Positions 34,876 to 45,289 of a DNA stretch of 64,000 bases are shown here, piece after piece. The stretch covers positions 558,001 through 622,000 of the forward strand of contig CBDCME010000073.1 of the NCBI GenBank assembly GCA_965218865.1. Reading direction: 5' to 3'. Source of the DNA: CBDCME01 sp965218865 (GTDB lineage: Bacteria > Pseudomonadota > Alphaproteobacteria > JAAXGF01). The first letter of the stretch is position 1. Every line of letters starts with the position of its first letter. The notes beneath the pieces were generated by a model that saw nothing but the letters and a program-made list of their open reading frames with translations, was not told where the DNA came from and searched no databases. Made by a program: the position numbers and the translations under genes.

Positions 34876-35802
34876 ATGAAGCTGATCGGCAAATTGTTGG
34901 CTCTTGCCGCGTTCGGTTTGAGCCTCGCGGGAAGCGCGGCGGCCGACGGGCTTCGCCTGGTTTTTGTCAGCCATGGCCAAGCCTCGGATCCGTTCTGGTC
35001 GGTGGTCAAGAGTGGCGTCGACGTTGCCGCCGAGGCCATGGATGTCGAGGTCGCGTACCGCGCTCCCGATACCTTCGACGTTATCGCCATGGGCTACATC
35101 ATCGATGCCGCCGTGGCGTCCCGGCCGGACGGTTTGGTGGTATCGATTCCAGACCCGGATGCCCTCGGCGATTCGATACGTGCCGCCGTGGCGGACGGCA
35201 TTCCCGTCGTTTCCACAAATTCCGGTTCCGAGCACAGCGAGGGACTCGGGGCCCTGCTGCACGTCGGCCAGAATGCGTTCGAGGCCGGGCTGAGCGGCGG
35301 CGAAAAAATGCGTGCCGCCGGGGTCCGCATCGGCCTTTGCCTCAACCATGAAGTCGGAAACGTGTCCCTCGATCGGCGCTGCGAGGGCTTTCGGCGGGGC
35401 ATGAACGGTGCCTCCGAGGTACTCGCCGCCAGTTCCGATCCCACGGCCACGAGAAACCGCGTCATCGCCTTTCTTTCCCGGCGCGCCGATATCGACGGTA
35501 TCATCGCCCTGGGACCCTTGGGGGCGGAACCGACGCTCGCGGCGGTCGCCGAACTCGGTCGGGAAATTACGATCGCGACTTTCGACCTTTCGCCGGAAAT
35601 CCTCCGGGCCGTCGGCGACGGTCGACTGCTGTTCGCCATCGACCAACAGCAGTTTTTGCAAGGTTATCTTCCCGTGGTTTTTATGTCGCTTTATGCGCGC
35701 TATGGTCTGGTGCCCAACGGCCAAGTGCCGACCGGGCCGAGGTTCGTCACCAAGGACAATGCCGCGAAGGTCATCGAACTCAGTGGCCAAGGAATTCGCT
35801 GA
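34876..35802 (+). CDS. ABC importer periplasmic sugar-binding protein (probably inositol)
   Basis: 308 residues from ATG 34876 (GAGG upstream); longer frames run into iolG. Signal peptide LIGKLLALAAFGLSLAGSAA with cleavage near ADG. The periplasmic-binding fold type I is seen in RLVFVSHGQASDPFWSVVKS, GYIIDAAVASRPDGLVVSIP and SVVSTNSGSEHS-like region; the end QGYLPVVFMSLYARYGLVPN is typical of RbsB/IbpA proteins. Its place between iolG and a CUT2-type permease points to inositol; specificity is inferred. Confidence 0.88.
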   Translation: MKLIGKLLALAAFGLSLAGSAAADGLRLVFVSHGQASDPFWSVVKSGVDVAAEAMDVEVAYRAPDTFDVIAMGYIIDAAVASRPDGLVVSIPDPDALGDSIRAAVADGIPVVSTNSGSEHSEGLGALLHVGQNAFEAGLSGGEKMRAAGVRIGLCLNHEVGNVSLDRRCEGFRRGMNGASEVLAASSDPTATRNRVIAFLSRRADIDGIIALGPLGAEPTLAAVAELGREITIATFDLSPEILRAVGDGRLLFAIDQQQFLQGYLPVVFMSLYARYGLVPNGQVPTGPRFVTKDNAAKVIELSGQGIR

Positions 35803-35837
35803 GGGACGGACCGCCGCGGCTGGGATGGCATAGGGCC

Positions 35838-36970
<1,133 letters not shown>

Positions 36971-36971
<1 letters not shown>

Positions 36972-37753
36972 TGCCGGCGCTCGTCGAATTGAAGGCGATC
37001 AACAAGTACTTCGGTTCCGTGATTGCGTTGAAGGACGTCTCGATGCGCGTTAAGACGGGGGAAGTGACGTGCCTGTTGGGCGATAACGGCGCCGGCAAGT
37101 CGACCTTGATAAAGATTCTGGCGGGGGTGCATCGGCCGAGCGCCGGGTTGATTCTTGTGGCCGGCTCGGCGGTCGTCCTCGAATCACCCCGAGACGCGCT
37201 CGATCACGGTATCGCCACGGTATACCAGGACTTGGCGGTGGTGCCGCTGATGAGCATCACGCGAAATTTCTTCATGGGGCGCGAGCCGGTGAAGGGCCGC
37301 GGCCTGTTCCGGCGTTTCGACGCCAAACGCGCCGATTCGGTGGTCCGGGAGGAACTCGCCCGAATCGGCATCGAAGTCCGCGATCCGGGACAGGCCGTCG
37401 GCACGCTCTCGGGCGGCGAGCGCCAGTGCGTAGCCATCGCCCGCGCCGTGTACTTCGGCGCCAAGGTCTTGATTCTCGACGAGCCCACGTCAGCGCTCGG
37501 GGTTCACCAGGCCGCGATCGTGCTACGCTACATCGGCCACGCCAAGGAGCGGGGTCTGGGAGTCATTTTCATCACCCACAACGTGCACCACGCCTATCCC
37601 ATCGGGGACCGCTTCACGATGCTCAACCGGGGCCGATCCCTCGGCACCTACAAGAAGAACGAAATCAGCCGCGACGAAGTGCTGGAAATGATGGCGGGCG
37701 GGCACGATCTTGAAAGGCTGACGTCGGAGCCACGGGCCAACGGCTGTTTCTAG
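36971..37753 (+). CDS. ABC importer ATPase, single-domain (probably inositol)
   Basis: 260 residues. Walker A LLGDNGAGKSTLIKILAGVH, Q-loop TVYQDLAVVPLMS, signature TLSGGERQCVAIARA, Walker B VLILDEPTSALG, switch His in FITHNVHHAYPIG. Most CUT2 sugar importers use a duplicated ATPase near 500 residues; this is the single-domain (FrcA-like) form, so it would act as a homodimer. Last gene of the rightward iol operon. Confidence 0.92.
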
Positions 37754-37854
37754 TGCACCGGCGCATTCACTTCGTTCACGCCCCCGTGCACCAGGCCTTT
37801 GTCGATGCATCAACTTTCCAAACTTCGGCTGTCGCCTCCGTTTGGGTCGATGCA

Positions 37855-38340
37855 CTAGGCCTTGCTCACCATCGATTCGGCGCTGCTTACACCACATTCG
37901 AGAACCGTATCCTCGACGAAGATCAGCTTGACGACCGCGTCCTCGACGAGCATCGAATATCGTTGCGAACGATCGCCCAATCCGAAATCCGACAGGTCGA
38001 CCGCGAGGCCCGCGGCGCGCGTGAACGCACACTCGCTGTCGGCCAGCATGAGCACCTTGCCGTCGGTCCCATGATCCTTGCCCCAGGCATCCATCACGAA
38101 GGGGTCGTTTACGGAAACGCACGCGACGGTGTCGATTCCCGATTCTTTGAGGCTATCCGAGTTCGCGACGAATCCCGGCAAGTGCATTTTCGAACAGACC
38201 GGTGTGTACGCTCCGGGAAGACCGAATAGCACCACACGTTTATTCGGGAAGATTTCGTTGGCGCTGATGTCTTCGAGTCCTTCCGCGCCCATGTATTTGA
38301 ATTGTCCCGACGGGATTTTGTCACCGACGCTGATAGTCAT
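37855..38340 (-). CDS. Peroxiredoxin of the Prx5 type
   Basis: 161 residues. The active-site block is VVLFGLPGAYTPVCSKMHLP with the peroxidatic Cys, followed by KESGIDTVACVSVNDPFVMD and RSQRYSMLVEDAVVKLIFVE. It reduces hydroperoxides with glutathione or thioredoxin as donor. Standing alone and reading against the ABC genes; no glutaredoxin domain is attached. Confidence 0.93.
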   Translation of the reverse strand: MTISVGDKIPSGQFKYMGAEGLEDISANEIFPNKRVVLFGLPGAYTPVCSKMHLPGFVANSDSLKESGIDTVACVSVNDPFVMDAWGKDHGTDGKVLMLADSECAFTRAAGLAVDLSDFGLGDRSQRYSMLVEDAVVKLIFVEDTVLECGVSSAESMVSKA

Positions 38341-38601
38341 TGTCCAACCTCCAATCCAGAATGCCCGTGTCCGGGGTTATGCCCGATCCCGCCGGGTCGC
38401 CATTCGGCGAAGCGGTGGTGCGAAACCGAAGGGGCAGGCGAATCGAGAAGTTAATCGCGAACGGGGCGCGCTTCAAGCGCCATCCGAAGTTCGCGAAGTC
38501 ACGTTCGGGTGATGATGCCGTTGCCGGCCCACGCTCGGTTCTATTGGTCGCCTGCCGCCCTTCCGCTTGCACCCTTGGCGGCCGCTGTTACCCCAAATGG
38601 T

Positions 38602-38955
38602 TCACCGTACCGGCATGCCGGCCTCGCGCATGCAGGTTTCGGCGATCTCGGCCACCGGCTTGGCTGTCTCCGCGTCGATTAGGGCCGCGCTCAGGCACTC
38701 CAGGGCGTCGATGAGCGCCGGCATGGGACAATCGAGACGCGCGTACAAGTCGATCAAGTTCGTGGCGCTGGCGGCCCGATCGAAAGCCGCGAAGCGTTTC
38801 TCGGCACCGACCTTTTCGAGAAACGCCACATAGCCGGAAACGGCGAGCGGCCCGAGCAGCAAACAGCGGGCTTGGCCTTCCGGCTCTTGGGCATGGGCGG
38901 GTGCGGACAGGAGCATGAGGCTGGTTATGAGGCTGACCCAACAGAGAGTGCGCAT
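38602..38955 (-). CDS. Small exported protein of unknown function
   Basis: About 117 residues from ATG 38955, with a signal peptide (LCWVSLITSLMLLSAPAHAQ, cleavage after AHA). The mature part is helical with Cys in ARCLLLGPL, RLDCPMPALIDALECLSAAL and AETCMREAG, four Cys that could form two disulphides. No family recognised. The 260 bases downstream (38341-38601) show no gene. Confidence 0.7.
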   Translation of the reverse strand: MRTLCWVSLITSLMLLSAPAHAQEPEGQARCLLLGPLAVSGYVAFLEKVGAEKRFAAFDRAASATNLIDLYARLDCPMPALIDALECLSAALIDAETAKPVAEIAETCMREAGMPVR

Positions 38956-39006
38956 GTGCCGCGATCGCGACCCGTACGCCCGCGCGATTGGCTTTGGCAC
39001 CTCAGC

Positions 39007-39534
39007 TCAGGCGGGCCCCGCTATTCGCCGGCGCCGTCTCAGCCCGGCAAGACCAGCCAAGCCAGCCGCCATCAGCGCCAGCGTCGACGGCTCCGGGACA
39101 TCTGTGAACAGATGGGCCTGCCCGACATTTTGGCCATTCGCGTCGTCGGAAGCCGTGCCGATCAGCACTTTGTCCCCAGACACCGAAACCGAAACACCGA
39201 ACGTGTCACCGTTCATTGGCATGGGGTCGTTGAAACTCTGCAGCAAGAGGCCAGTCGCGGCGCTGAATTAATGCGCCTGACCGGTAATATTCCCATTCGT
39301 GTCGTCGAAACTCGCGCCGATCAGCACGTTGTCCTCAGACACCGATACCGAAACACCGAACCGGTCGCCAGCCGTTGGCGTGGGATCGTTGAAAGTCTGC
39401 AGTAAGAGGCCGGTCGCGGCGCTGAATAAATGCGCCTGACCGTTATCCGCCCCATTCGTATCGTCGGTAGACTGCTTGCCGTCGCCTGCGCCATGCTCAG
39501 AAATCAAACCCTCTTCGATCCATCCCATGCTCAA
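39007..39534 (-). pseudogene. PEP-CTERM protein with FG-GAP-like repeats, broken
   Basis: Two near-identical repeat units (GDRFGVSVSVSEDNVLIGAS and GDTFGVSVSVSGDKVLIGTA) are followed by a PEP-CTERM anchor: VPEPSTLALMAAGLAGLAGL then RRRRR. Between the units a TAA (plus-strand complement near 39267-39269) replaces the TTA Leu codon found at the same place in the other repeat (GQAHLFSAATG), so the frame is interrupted. No signal peptide is left at the upstream end. It is the tail of a secreted protein once sorted by an exosortase system. Confidence 0.75.
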
Positions 39535-39606
39535 AAAAAGCCCAACGCCGCCTCACTCCGGCAGCGTGACCACCTCTCATTTCGCCCTTGCTCAATGGTG
39601 GGGAGT

Positions 39607-39619
39607 CCCCCCCCCCCCC
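39607..39619. repeat. Run of 13 C
   Basis: A homopolymer of 13 cytosines, about 75 bases upstream of the broken PEP-CTERM frame (on its promoter side). Runs of this length are prone to slippage in the cell and in sequencing. No other tract of this length is seen in the window. Confidence 0.8.
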
Positions 39620-39736
39620 GGAATTTCCGTGGATTCCGCGCGCGAATTGTGACGAGTTGTAAAGATTTCCGACACCGAAAATGCGAACAAAGGGCGAAAA
39701 TACAGTTCTTGTGGATTAGGACAAGATGTCGTGGTG

Positions 39737-40910
39737 TAATACCAACCGCCCTAGAGTTTGACTCGCGCAAAGGTTTACACGCTAGGTTTTGTGTGATTCA
39801 AGGTTGTTGGCAACAAGGGAGTGTGTTCAATGCCAACGATTCCTTTGCGAAACGACTTTGATGCTGAAAGAGTCCGTGTTCTTGCGGCACGGAGCGATGA
39901 TGGGAACCAGGCGCGACGGCTTTTGTCGATGGCGGCCATCTACGATGGGATGGATCGAGCGTGCGCGGCGGGTATTGGCGGCATGGATCGGCAGACGTTG
40001 CGGGACTGGGTTCACCGGTTCAACGCGGGAGGTCCGGCCGGTCTGATCGACCGCAAGCCGAACGGGGCGTTGCGTCGGTTGACGCCGTCGCAAATGGCGG
40101 CGCTTTCGCGGGCTATCGAGGCCGGTCCCGATCCCGAACGGGATGGGGTCGTGCGCTGGCGCTGCATCGATCTCAAGCAACTGATCCGAACGCGCTTCGG
40201 CGTGGACTATCACGAGCGGAGCGTCGGCAAGCTGCTGGCCGCGCTCGGGTTCTCGCATATTTCCGCGCGCCCGCGCCACGTCGGCCAGGATGCGCGGGCC
40301 CAGGAGGAATTTAAAAAAAAGTTTTCCCGAACACTTGGCGAAAATCGTAGTGGCACAGCCACCGGACACGCCCATCGAGGTTTGGTTTCAAGATGAAATG
40401 CGCGTCGGCCAGAAGAACAGCCCGGTGCGCCAGTGGGCCCCAAAGGGATCGCGCCCGCGCCAGGTCAAGGACCTACGGACCTCTTCGGCGTATCTCTTCG
40501 GCGCCATCTGCCCCGAGCGCGGTGAGGGCGCGGCGCTGGTCATGCCGCGCGCCAATACTGAAGCCATGGACCTGCATCTCGAGGAAATCAGCCGGGCCGT
40601 TGCCCCAAACGCCTATGCCGTCGTGCTGCTCGACCAAGCCGCATGGCACACCACTGCCAAACTCGGCATCCCGGAGAACATCTCCCTCGTGCCTTTGCCA
40701 CCCAAGTCCCCGGAGCTCAATCCCGCCGAAAATGTCTGGCAATACCTCCGCCAGAACTGGCTCTCCAATCGTGTCTTCGACTCCTATGAAGCCATCGTCG
40801 AGGCCTCTTGCCAAGCCTGGAACAACCTGACCGACCAACCTTGGAAGATCATGTCCATCGGCCTCAGAGCGTGGGCTCGCACAAGTCAATGTTAAGGGCG
40901 GTTGGTATTA
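39737..40910 (+). mobile_element. IS630-family insertion sequence, copy 2
   Basis: 1174 bp including the flanking TA, with the same terminal repeats as copy 1 (TAATACCAACCGCCCT / AGGGCGGTTGGTATTA). The left flank is unrelated to that of copy 1, so it is an independent insertion at a TA. Confidence 0.95.
39830..40895 (+). CDS. IS630 transposase, copy 2 (two frames joined at A8)
   Basis: ATG 39830 with AGGGAG 8 bases upstream. The first frame (39830-40396) carries the helix-turn-helix (GGMDRQTLRDWVHRFNAGGP) and the second (40290-40895) the DDE core: EVWFQDEMRVGQ, VVLLDQAAWH, PKSPELNPAENVWQ. The A8 run at 40313-40320 is in the overlap. A +1 shift, or a transcript one A shorter, gives a single protein of about 355 residues, the family's usual length. 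Copy 1 has the same run, so slippage is probably how this element makes its transposase. Unlike copy 1, codon 7 is CGA (Arg). Confidence 0.88.
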
Positions 40911-41159
40911 GAAATTCCGACACTTCCCGGAATAGAGTAGAACTAATCCGGGACAGCGTGGGCGCGAGAACGCGGAATTTACCCTACCTCTTCGCGTTCT
41001 GGTAATGATCTGGCGAGCAAAAGTTTAAACATTACGCCCCATAGGTTTAATGTTTGGCTTTCGCAGCCGGTTGATTCTAGTTTCCGTGCAGCGTTAATCA
41101 TAATGTTTGGGTTGTATTTAATTGCTGGCGGCGGCTCGACATACACTCGACACCTTTTA

Positions 41160-41290
41160 CAGTCTGTTCGAGAACTCGCGGCGCCAGCGCTGTCTCCCTC
41201 CCGGCCACCCCTATCAGCAACCTCTCGTGGGTGGCCGGGAGGGGGAGAGGGACAGACGCAAAAAATGCGCGGACACGCATTTTCGAACAG
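41160..41290. repeat. Palindromic dispersed repeat, copy b
   Basis: Starts CAGTCTGTTCGAGAACTCGC and ends ATTTTCGAACAG. The centre is a long GC-rich inverted repeat (CTCCCTCCCGGCCACCC ... GGGTGGCCGGGAGGGGGAG) around ATCAGCAACCTCTC, then GACAGACGCAAAAAATGCGC. It lies 55 bases beyond the stop of the GGDEF-EAL gene, on its downstream side. Between this repeat and IS630 copy 2 (40911-41159) no gene is seen. Confidence 0.85.
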
Positions 41291-41345
41291 GCTCTAAGGG
41301 AAATCAGGTTGGATCAAGCGAGTCGAGCCGCGCAGGGCAAAGATC

Positions 41346-43253
41346 TCAAATGGCCAAATCCAGGCGTCGCTGATCATGTCGCCGGTACCATTCGGCCAAG
41401 CGATCGCTGGGGACAGGGCGGCAGAAGTAATACCCCTGGGCTTGGGTGCATCCCTGAAGGCACAAGAATTCGAGTTGGGCCGCGGTCTCCACGCCTTCGG
41501 CGATGACCTCCAACCCGAGATTCTTACCCAGCGTCACGATCGTATTAACGATCGCGGCGTCGGCGGGGTCTTCGGTAACGTCGCGCACGAATGATCGGTC
41601 GATTTTCAGGTTGTCAACCGGGAAACGCTTGAGATAGGCGAGCGAGGAGTAGCCGGTGCCAAAATCATCAATCGACAGTTTAATCCCTTGATCGTGGAAC
41701 CAATGCAGATCCTTCATGACCTCATCGATCCTGTCCATGATCACGCTCTCGGTAATTTCTATCTCGAGATAATTCGGATCGATCCCGGAGTCCTCTATCA
41801 CCCGTTCCACGGTTTCGATGAGTGAGGTGGATTTGAACTGGACCGCCGAAAGGTTGACGGCGACGGTGATCGGCGGCAATCCCTCCCGGAGCCAAGCGAC
41901 ATGCTGGTCGCAGGCGGTTTTCAATACCCAGGAACCAAGCGGGACGATGAGTTCGGATGATTCGGCAACGGAGATGAATTCGTTGGGAGGGATCAGCCCT
42001 TTTTCGGGATGAAGCCAACGGACGAGCGCTTCCGCGCCGACCATATCTCCTGTCTTGATGTCGACGCGGGGCTGGTAATAAAGCAGCATCTCGTTTCTAT
42101 GCAGGGCTTTGCGAAGTTCGCTTTCGACCATCTTGCGCGCGGAGGTGCGCTGGTTCAGTTCCGAATCGTAGAACTGATAGCCGCCTCGGCTTTCCGCTTT
42201 CGCGTGGTAGAGAGCAAGGTCGGCGCTCTTTAGCAGTTGCTCGGGGCTGTGACCGTCCATCGGGTACATCGTGATCCCGATGCTCGCCGATATGTAGACT
42301 TCGTGCTCTTCGATAAGGAACGGGTCGGAGAGCGCGCCCATGACCCGGCAAGCAAGGGTGGCGGCGCCGTCGGACTCAGGGGTATTGTTGGCAATGATTG
42401 CGAATTCGTCTCCGCCCAAGCGCGCGACGGTGTCGGAATCGCGAGTCGTCGCCTGCAGACGTTCGGCGACACGGGTAAGAAGACGATCGCCGATCGTGTG
42501 TCCAAGGGTATCGTTCGTGTCCTTGAAATGGTCGAGATCCAGAAGAAGAATGAATACATTGTCCTCGGCGCGTTTCGCCCTCGCGATGGCGTTTCGAAGG
42601 CGTTCGAGAAAGAACGAACGATTAGCGAGCTGTGTCAGCGAATCGTAAAGGGCCAGGGACGAGAGCCTCTCCTCGATCTCCGTCCGGTCGGAAATGTTGG
42701 TCGAGATGCTGCAGACGCCATAGGGGCTAGCAGAGCTGTCGAAAAGCGGCACCTTGGTGCTGATCCAGGTCTGGGGCTCGCCACCGACGGGGATGATTTC
42801 TTCATATTGGGACGGTTCTTGCTCTTCCAGGACAGAGCGATCGCTCGCGCAGCGCGCGTCCGCGATCTCGCGCCGGAACACCTCGTGGTCGGTCATCCCC
42901 CGCAGGTTCTCCCTGGTCACGCCGATGATCTGTTCTAACTGCCGGCTGCTCAAAAGATACCGACCATCAAGGTCCTTTACATTGATCAGAACGTTGGTGT
43001 TATCGAGAATCGCGTTGAGTTGTTCTTGGGCGATTTCGTTCTCTAGACGCCTTTGGCGTAACCGGAAGCATAACGCCGCCACCGTCCAAATTCCCACGAA
43101 GGCCGAGGTGCGATCAACGGCCAGCGACCAGGGGAATTCCCCCACGGCACTCAGATAGGGTACAAATATACAAAGTAATGACGCAGTAATAGCGCATGTA
43201 AAAATTGCATTTTTCCACGGAACTCGTGAGCCTATCAAGATGAATAATACGTA
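41346..43253 (-). pseudogene. GGDEF-EAL c-di-GMP enzyme, cut near its N-terminus by IS5 copy 2
   Basis: This is the body of a membrane-bound cyclic-di-GMP enzyme. Two membrane helices remain (VLFILIGSR..., CAITASLLCIFVPYL), then a PAS domain (QLNAILDNTNVLINVKDLDG), a GGDEF domain with an intact active site (TVARLGGDEFAIIANN) and an EAL domain (MVGAEALVRWLHP, SIDDFGTGYSSLAYLKRFPV). The IS joins at 43253. The open frame continues into IS5 sequence to 43511, giving an artificial start. The missing first 50 or so residues are at 44820-44975. All catalytic domains are whole, so a chimeric product might still act. Confidence 0.88.
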
Positions 43254-44819
43254 GTCGCCCGTGAAGAACGCGTAAGCGGCTGATGTTGGTAGTTCTTTCG
43301 GTTTGGCGAAGTAATCGGATTTGCAAGAAAACGGGTTTTGGGCCTGAAAAGCTTGTGATTTGAAATAATTGATTTTGGGGATTCCCTTCCGTTGCGGAAC
43401 GTGATTCTCTGCTCCCGTCGATTGGGATTGGAGAACTGTGATGAAGCCATCGCGCAAGGTGTCATCGGGAATAGAGGACCTGTTCCGCTCGCGGTTCGAA
43501 AACATCATCAACCTGCGCCACGAGTTGGTGGTGTTGGGGGGCCGGATCGCGTGGACTTTCTTCGACGAGACCTATGAAGCCTTGTATTCGGAGGAGGGTC
43601 GGCCGGGGGTCCCGACGCGGTTGATGGTTGGGCTGCACATCCTCAAGCATATGTTCGATCTCTCGGATGAGGAGGTCTGCGAGCGCTGGGTCTACGACCC
43701 ATACTTCCAGTGCTTCTGCGGCGAAGAGTACTTTCAGCATGAGCTGCCCATGGAGCGCTCGTCGATGACCCGGTGGCGGGACCGGATCGGGCCGGAAGGT
43801 TTGGAGAAGGTATTCCAGGAGAGCCTGGCCGTGGCCCACCGGGTGGGGGCGCTGCGGGAGAAGGACCTCGAGCGGGTGACGGTGGACACCACCGTACAAG
43901 AGAAGGCGATTGCCTTTCCGACCGACGCCAAACTGATGCAACGAGCCCGCGAGCGGCTGGTGCGACTGGCACGGGAGCACGGCATTGCCCTGCGTCAGTC
44001 CTATACCCGCCTGGGCAAGAGGGCGTTGATCATGCAAGGCCGCTACCGCCATGCCAAACAGCACAAGCGGGCCAACAAGGCCCTGCGCAAGCTCAAGACC
44101 TATCTCGGGCGCACCGTCCGCGACATCCGCCGCAAGACGGCCCAGGAGGAGAGCCTACGGGATACCTTCCGCCGCCCCTTGTGGCTGGCCGAGCGGGTGT
44201 CGACCCAGAAGCGGCGCGACCCCTTGCCCAAGGTCTATTCGCTCCACGCGCCCGAGGTCGAATGCATCGGCAAAGGGAAGGCGCACAAGCCGTACGAGTT
44301 CGGCTGCAAGGTCTCCGTGGCGGCGACCAATTCCCGCCCCCCCGGCGGCCAGTTCGTCGCCCACGTCAAGGCCTTCCACGGCAATCCCTATGATGGCCAC
44401 ACCTTGAGGCAGGTGATCGAAGAGATGGAACGCTGGACGGGGATATCGGCCGAGCGCATCTATGTCGACAAGGGATACCAGGGCCACGATTACCCCAACA
44501 AACACCGCGTCTTTAGATCAGGCCAGAAACGCGGCATCACGCCGACGATCAAGAAGGAGCTCAGGCGGCGCTCCGCCGTCGAGGCCGTGATCGGACATCT
44601 CAAGAGCGATGGCAGGCTGGGGCGCAACTTCCTCAAAGGCCGCGACGGCGACAAGATCAACGCCATCCTCGCCGGCGCCGGCTACAACTACCGCCTTGTC
44701 CTCAAATGGCTGAGGCGTTTGTTTGTCCAAATCCTGGCCGCGCTCCTCAGCGACATCTCGCACCCCACCGCAAACCCAATCGCCGCTTCAGCTTGAAATC
44801 AGGGTTCTTCACGGACGAC
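43254..44819 (+). mobile_element. IS5-family insertion sequence, copy 2 (intact)
   Basis: 1566 bp with ends GTCGCCCGTGAAGAAC and, read inward from the right, GTCGTCCGTGAAGAACC. Both flanks contain TA (left GTA, right TAC), consistent with a 2-bp duplication. It splits the GGDEF-EAL gene and serves as the reference for reconstructing copy 1. Confidence 0.93.
43441..44796 (+). CDS. IS5-family transposase (intact copy)
   Basis: 451 residues from ATG 43441 (GGAG upstream). DUF772-type N-terminal region, then the DDE core: Asp in RVTVDTTVQEKAIAF, Asp in RIYVDKGYQGHDYPN, Glu in RRRSAVEAVIGHLKSDG, with GAGYNYRLVLKWLRRL after it. Full length and uninterrupted, so probably functional and possibly able to mobilise copy 1 ends in trans. 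Confidence 0.93.
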   Translation: MKPSRKVSSGIEDLFRSRFENIINLRHELVVLGGRIAWTFFDETYEALYSEEGRPGVPTRLMVGLHILKHMFDLSDEEVCERWVYDPYFQCFCGEEYFQHELPMERSSMTRWRDRIGPEGLEKVFQESLAVAHRVGALREKDLERVTVDTTVQEKAIAFPTDAKLMQRARERLVRLAREHGIALRQSYTRLGKRALIMQGRYRHAKQHKRANKALRKLKTYLGRTVRDIRRKTAQEESLRDTFRRPLWLAERVSTQKRRDPLPKVYSLHAPEVECIGKGKAHKPYEFGCKVSVAATNSRPPGGQFVAHVKAFHGNPYDGHTLRQVIEEMERWTGISAERIYVDKGYQGHDYPNKHRVFRSGQKRGITPTIKKELRRRSAVEAVIGHLKSDGRLGRNFLKGRDGDKINAILAGAGYNYRLVLKWLRRLFVQILAALLSDISHPTANPIAASA

Positions 44820-44975
44820 TACATAGAAAAGCCCACTCGCGACGTGCGGTGACAAATAATAATCCAACGCGAATGCAGCGGCACAGGACGCCATCGCGAC
44901 ATTAATCAGAAGGACGCGAACGCGAAGGGGCACCGTGTTGCGCTTTCCGTTAATCAACGAATGGCTTTGTTCCAT
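44820..44975 (-). pseudogene. N-terminal fragment of the GGDEF-EAL gene
   Basis: From ATG 44975: MEQSHSLINGKRNTVPLRVR, then a membrane helix (VLLINVAMASCAAAFALDYY) and LSPHVASGLFYV, reaching the IS5 right end. The content fits the missing start of the protein at 41346-43253, whose first residues are YVLFILIG. A simple join across the TA would be out of frame by a base, so the exact original junction is unclear. Confidence 0.7.
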
Positions 44976-45289
44976 AATCGACGCTGCTTACAAAATTATA
45001 CCGCTATCCTCATTTCGAGGTATTTGGTCCAAGTTTGGTTCGGATATAATTAGGTGCAAAAGCCTTATAATTAATTAATTAACGGGATGTCCAAAAATTC
45101 AACTATGGAGCCGTCAATCATTTTAGTTTTTTCAAAAGGTTTAGGCAGATTCCGCGATGACCTTCGCCGAATTCGGTTCGAAATCTTGGTCGGGGAGATC
45201 CCTTACCTTGTTAGGTCTAGGTTTGATTGCTTGCGATGGGGATTGGAAACCGCCGGCGCGATGGCGGCAGAAGTTCGGCTTCCGTTGCC
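44976..45289. other. Non-coding stretch between the cyclase remnant and alaS
   Basis: AT-richer than its surroundings, with the promoter region of the split GGDEF-EAL gene at its left end. No gene or strong hairpin recognised. Confidence 0.4.

Noticed and set aside
43254..43511. N-terminal part of the GGDEF-EAL frame read as native protein
   Set aside because: These bases belong to the IS5 left end, identical to 4651-4908; the native start is at 44975.
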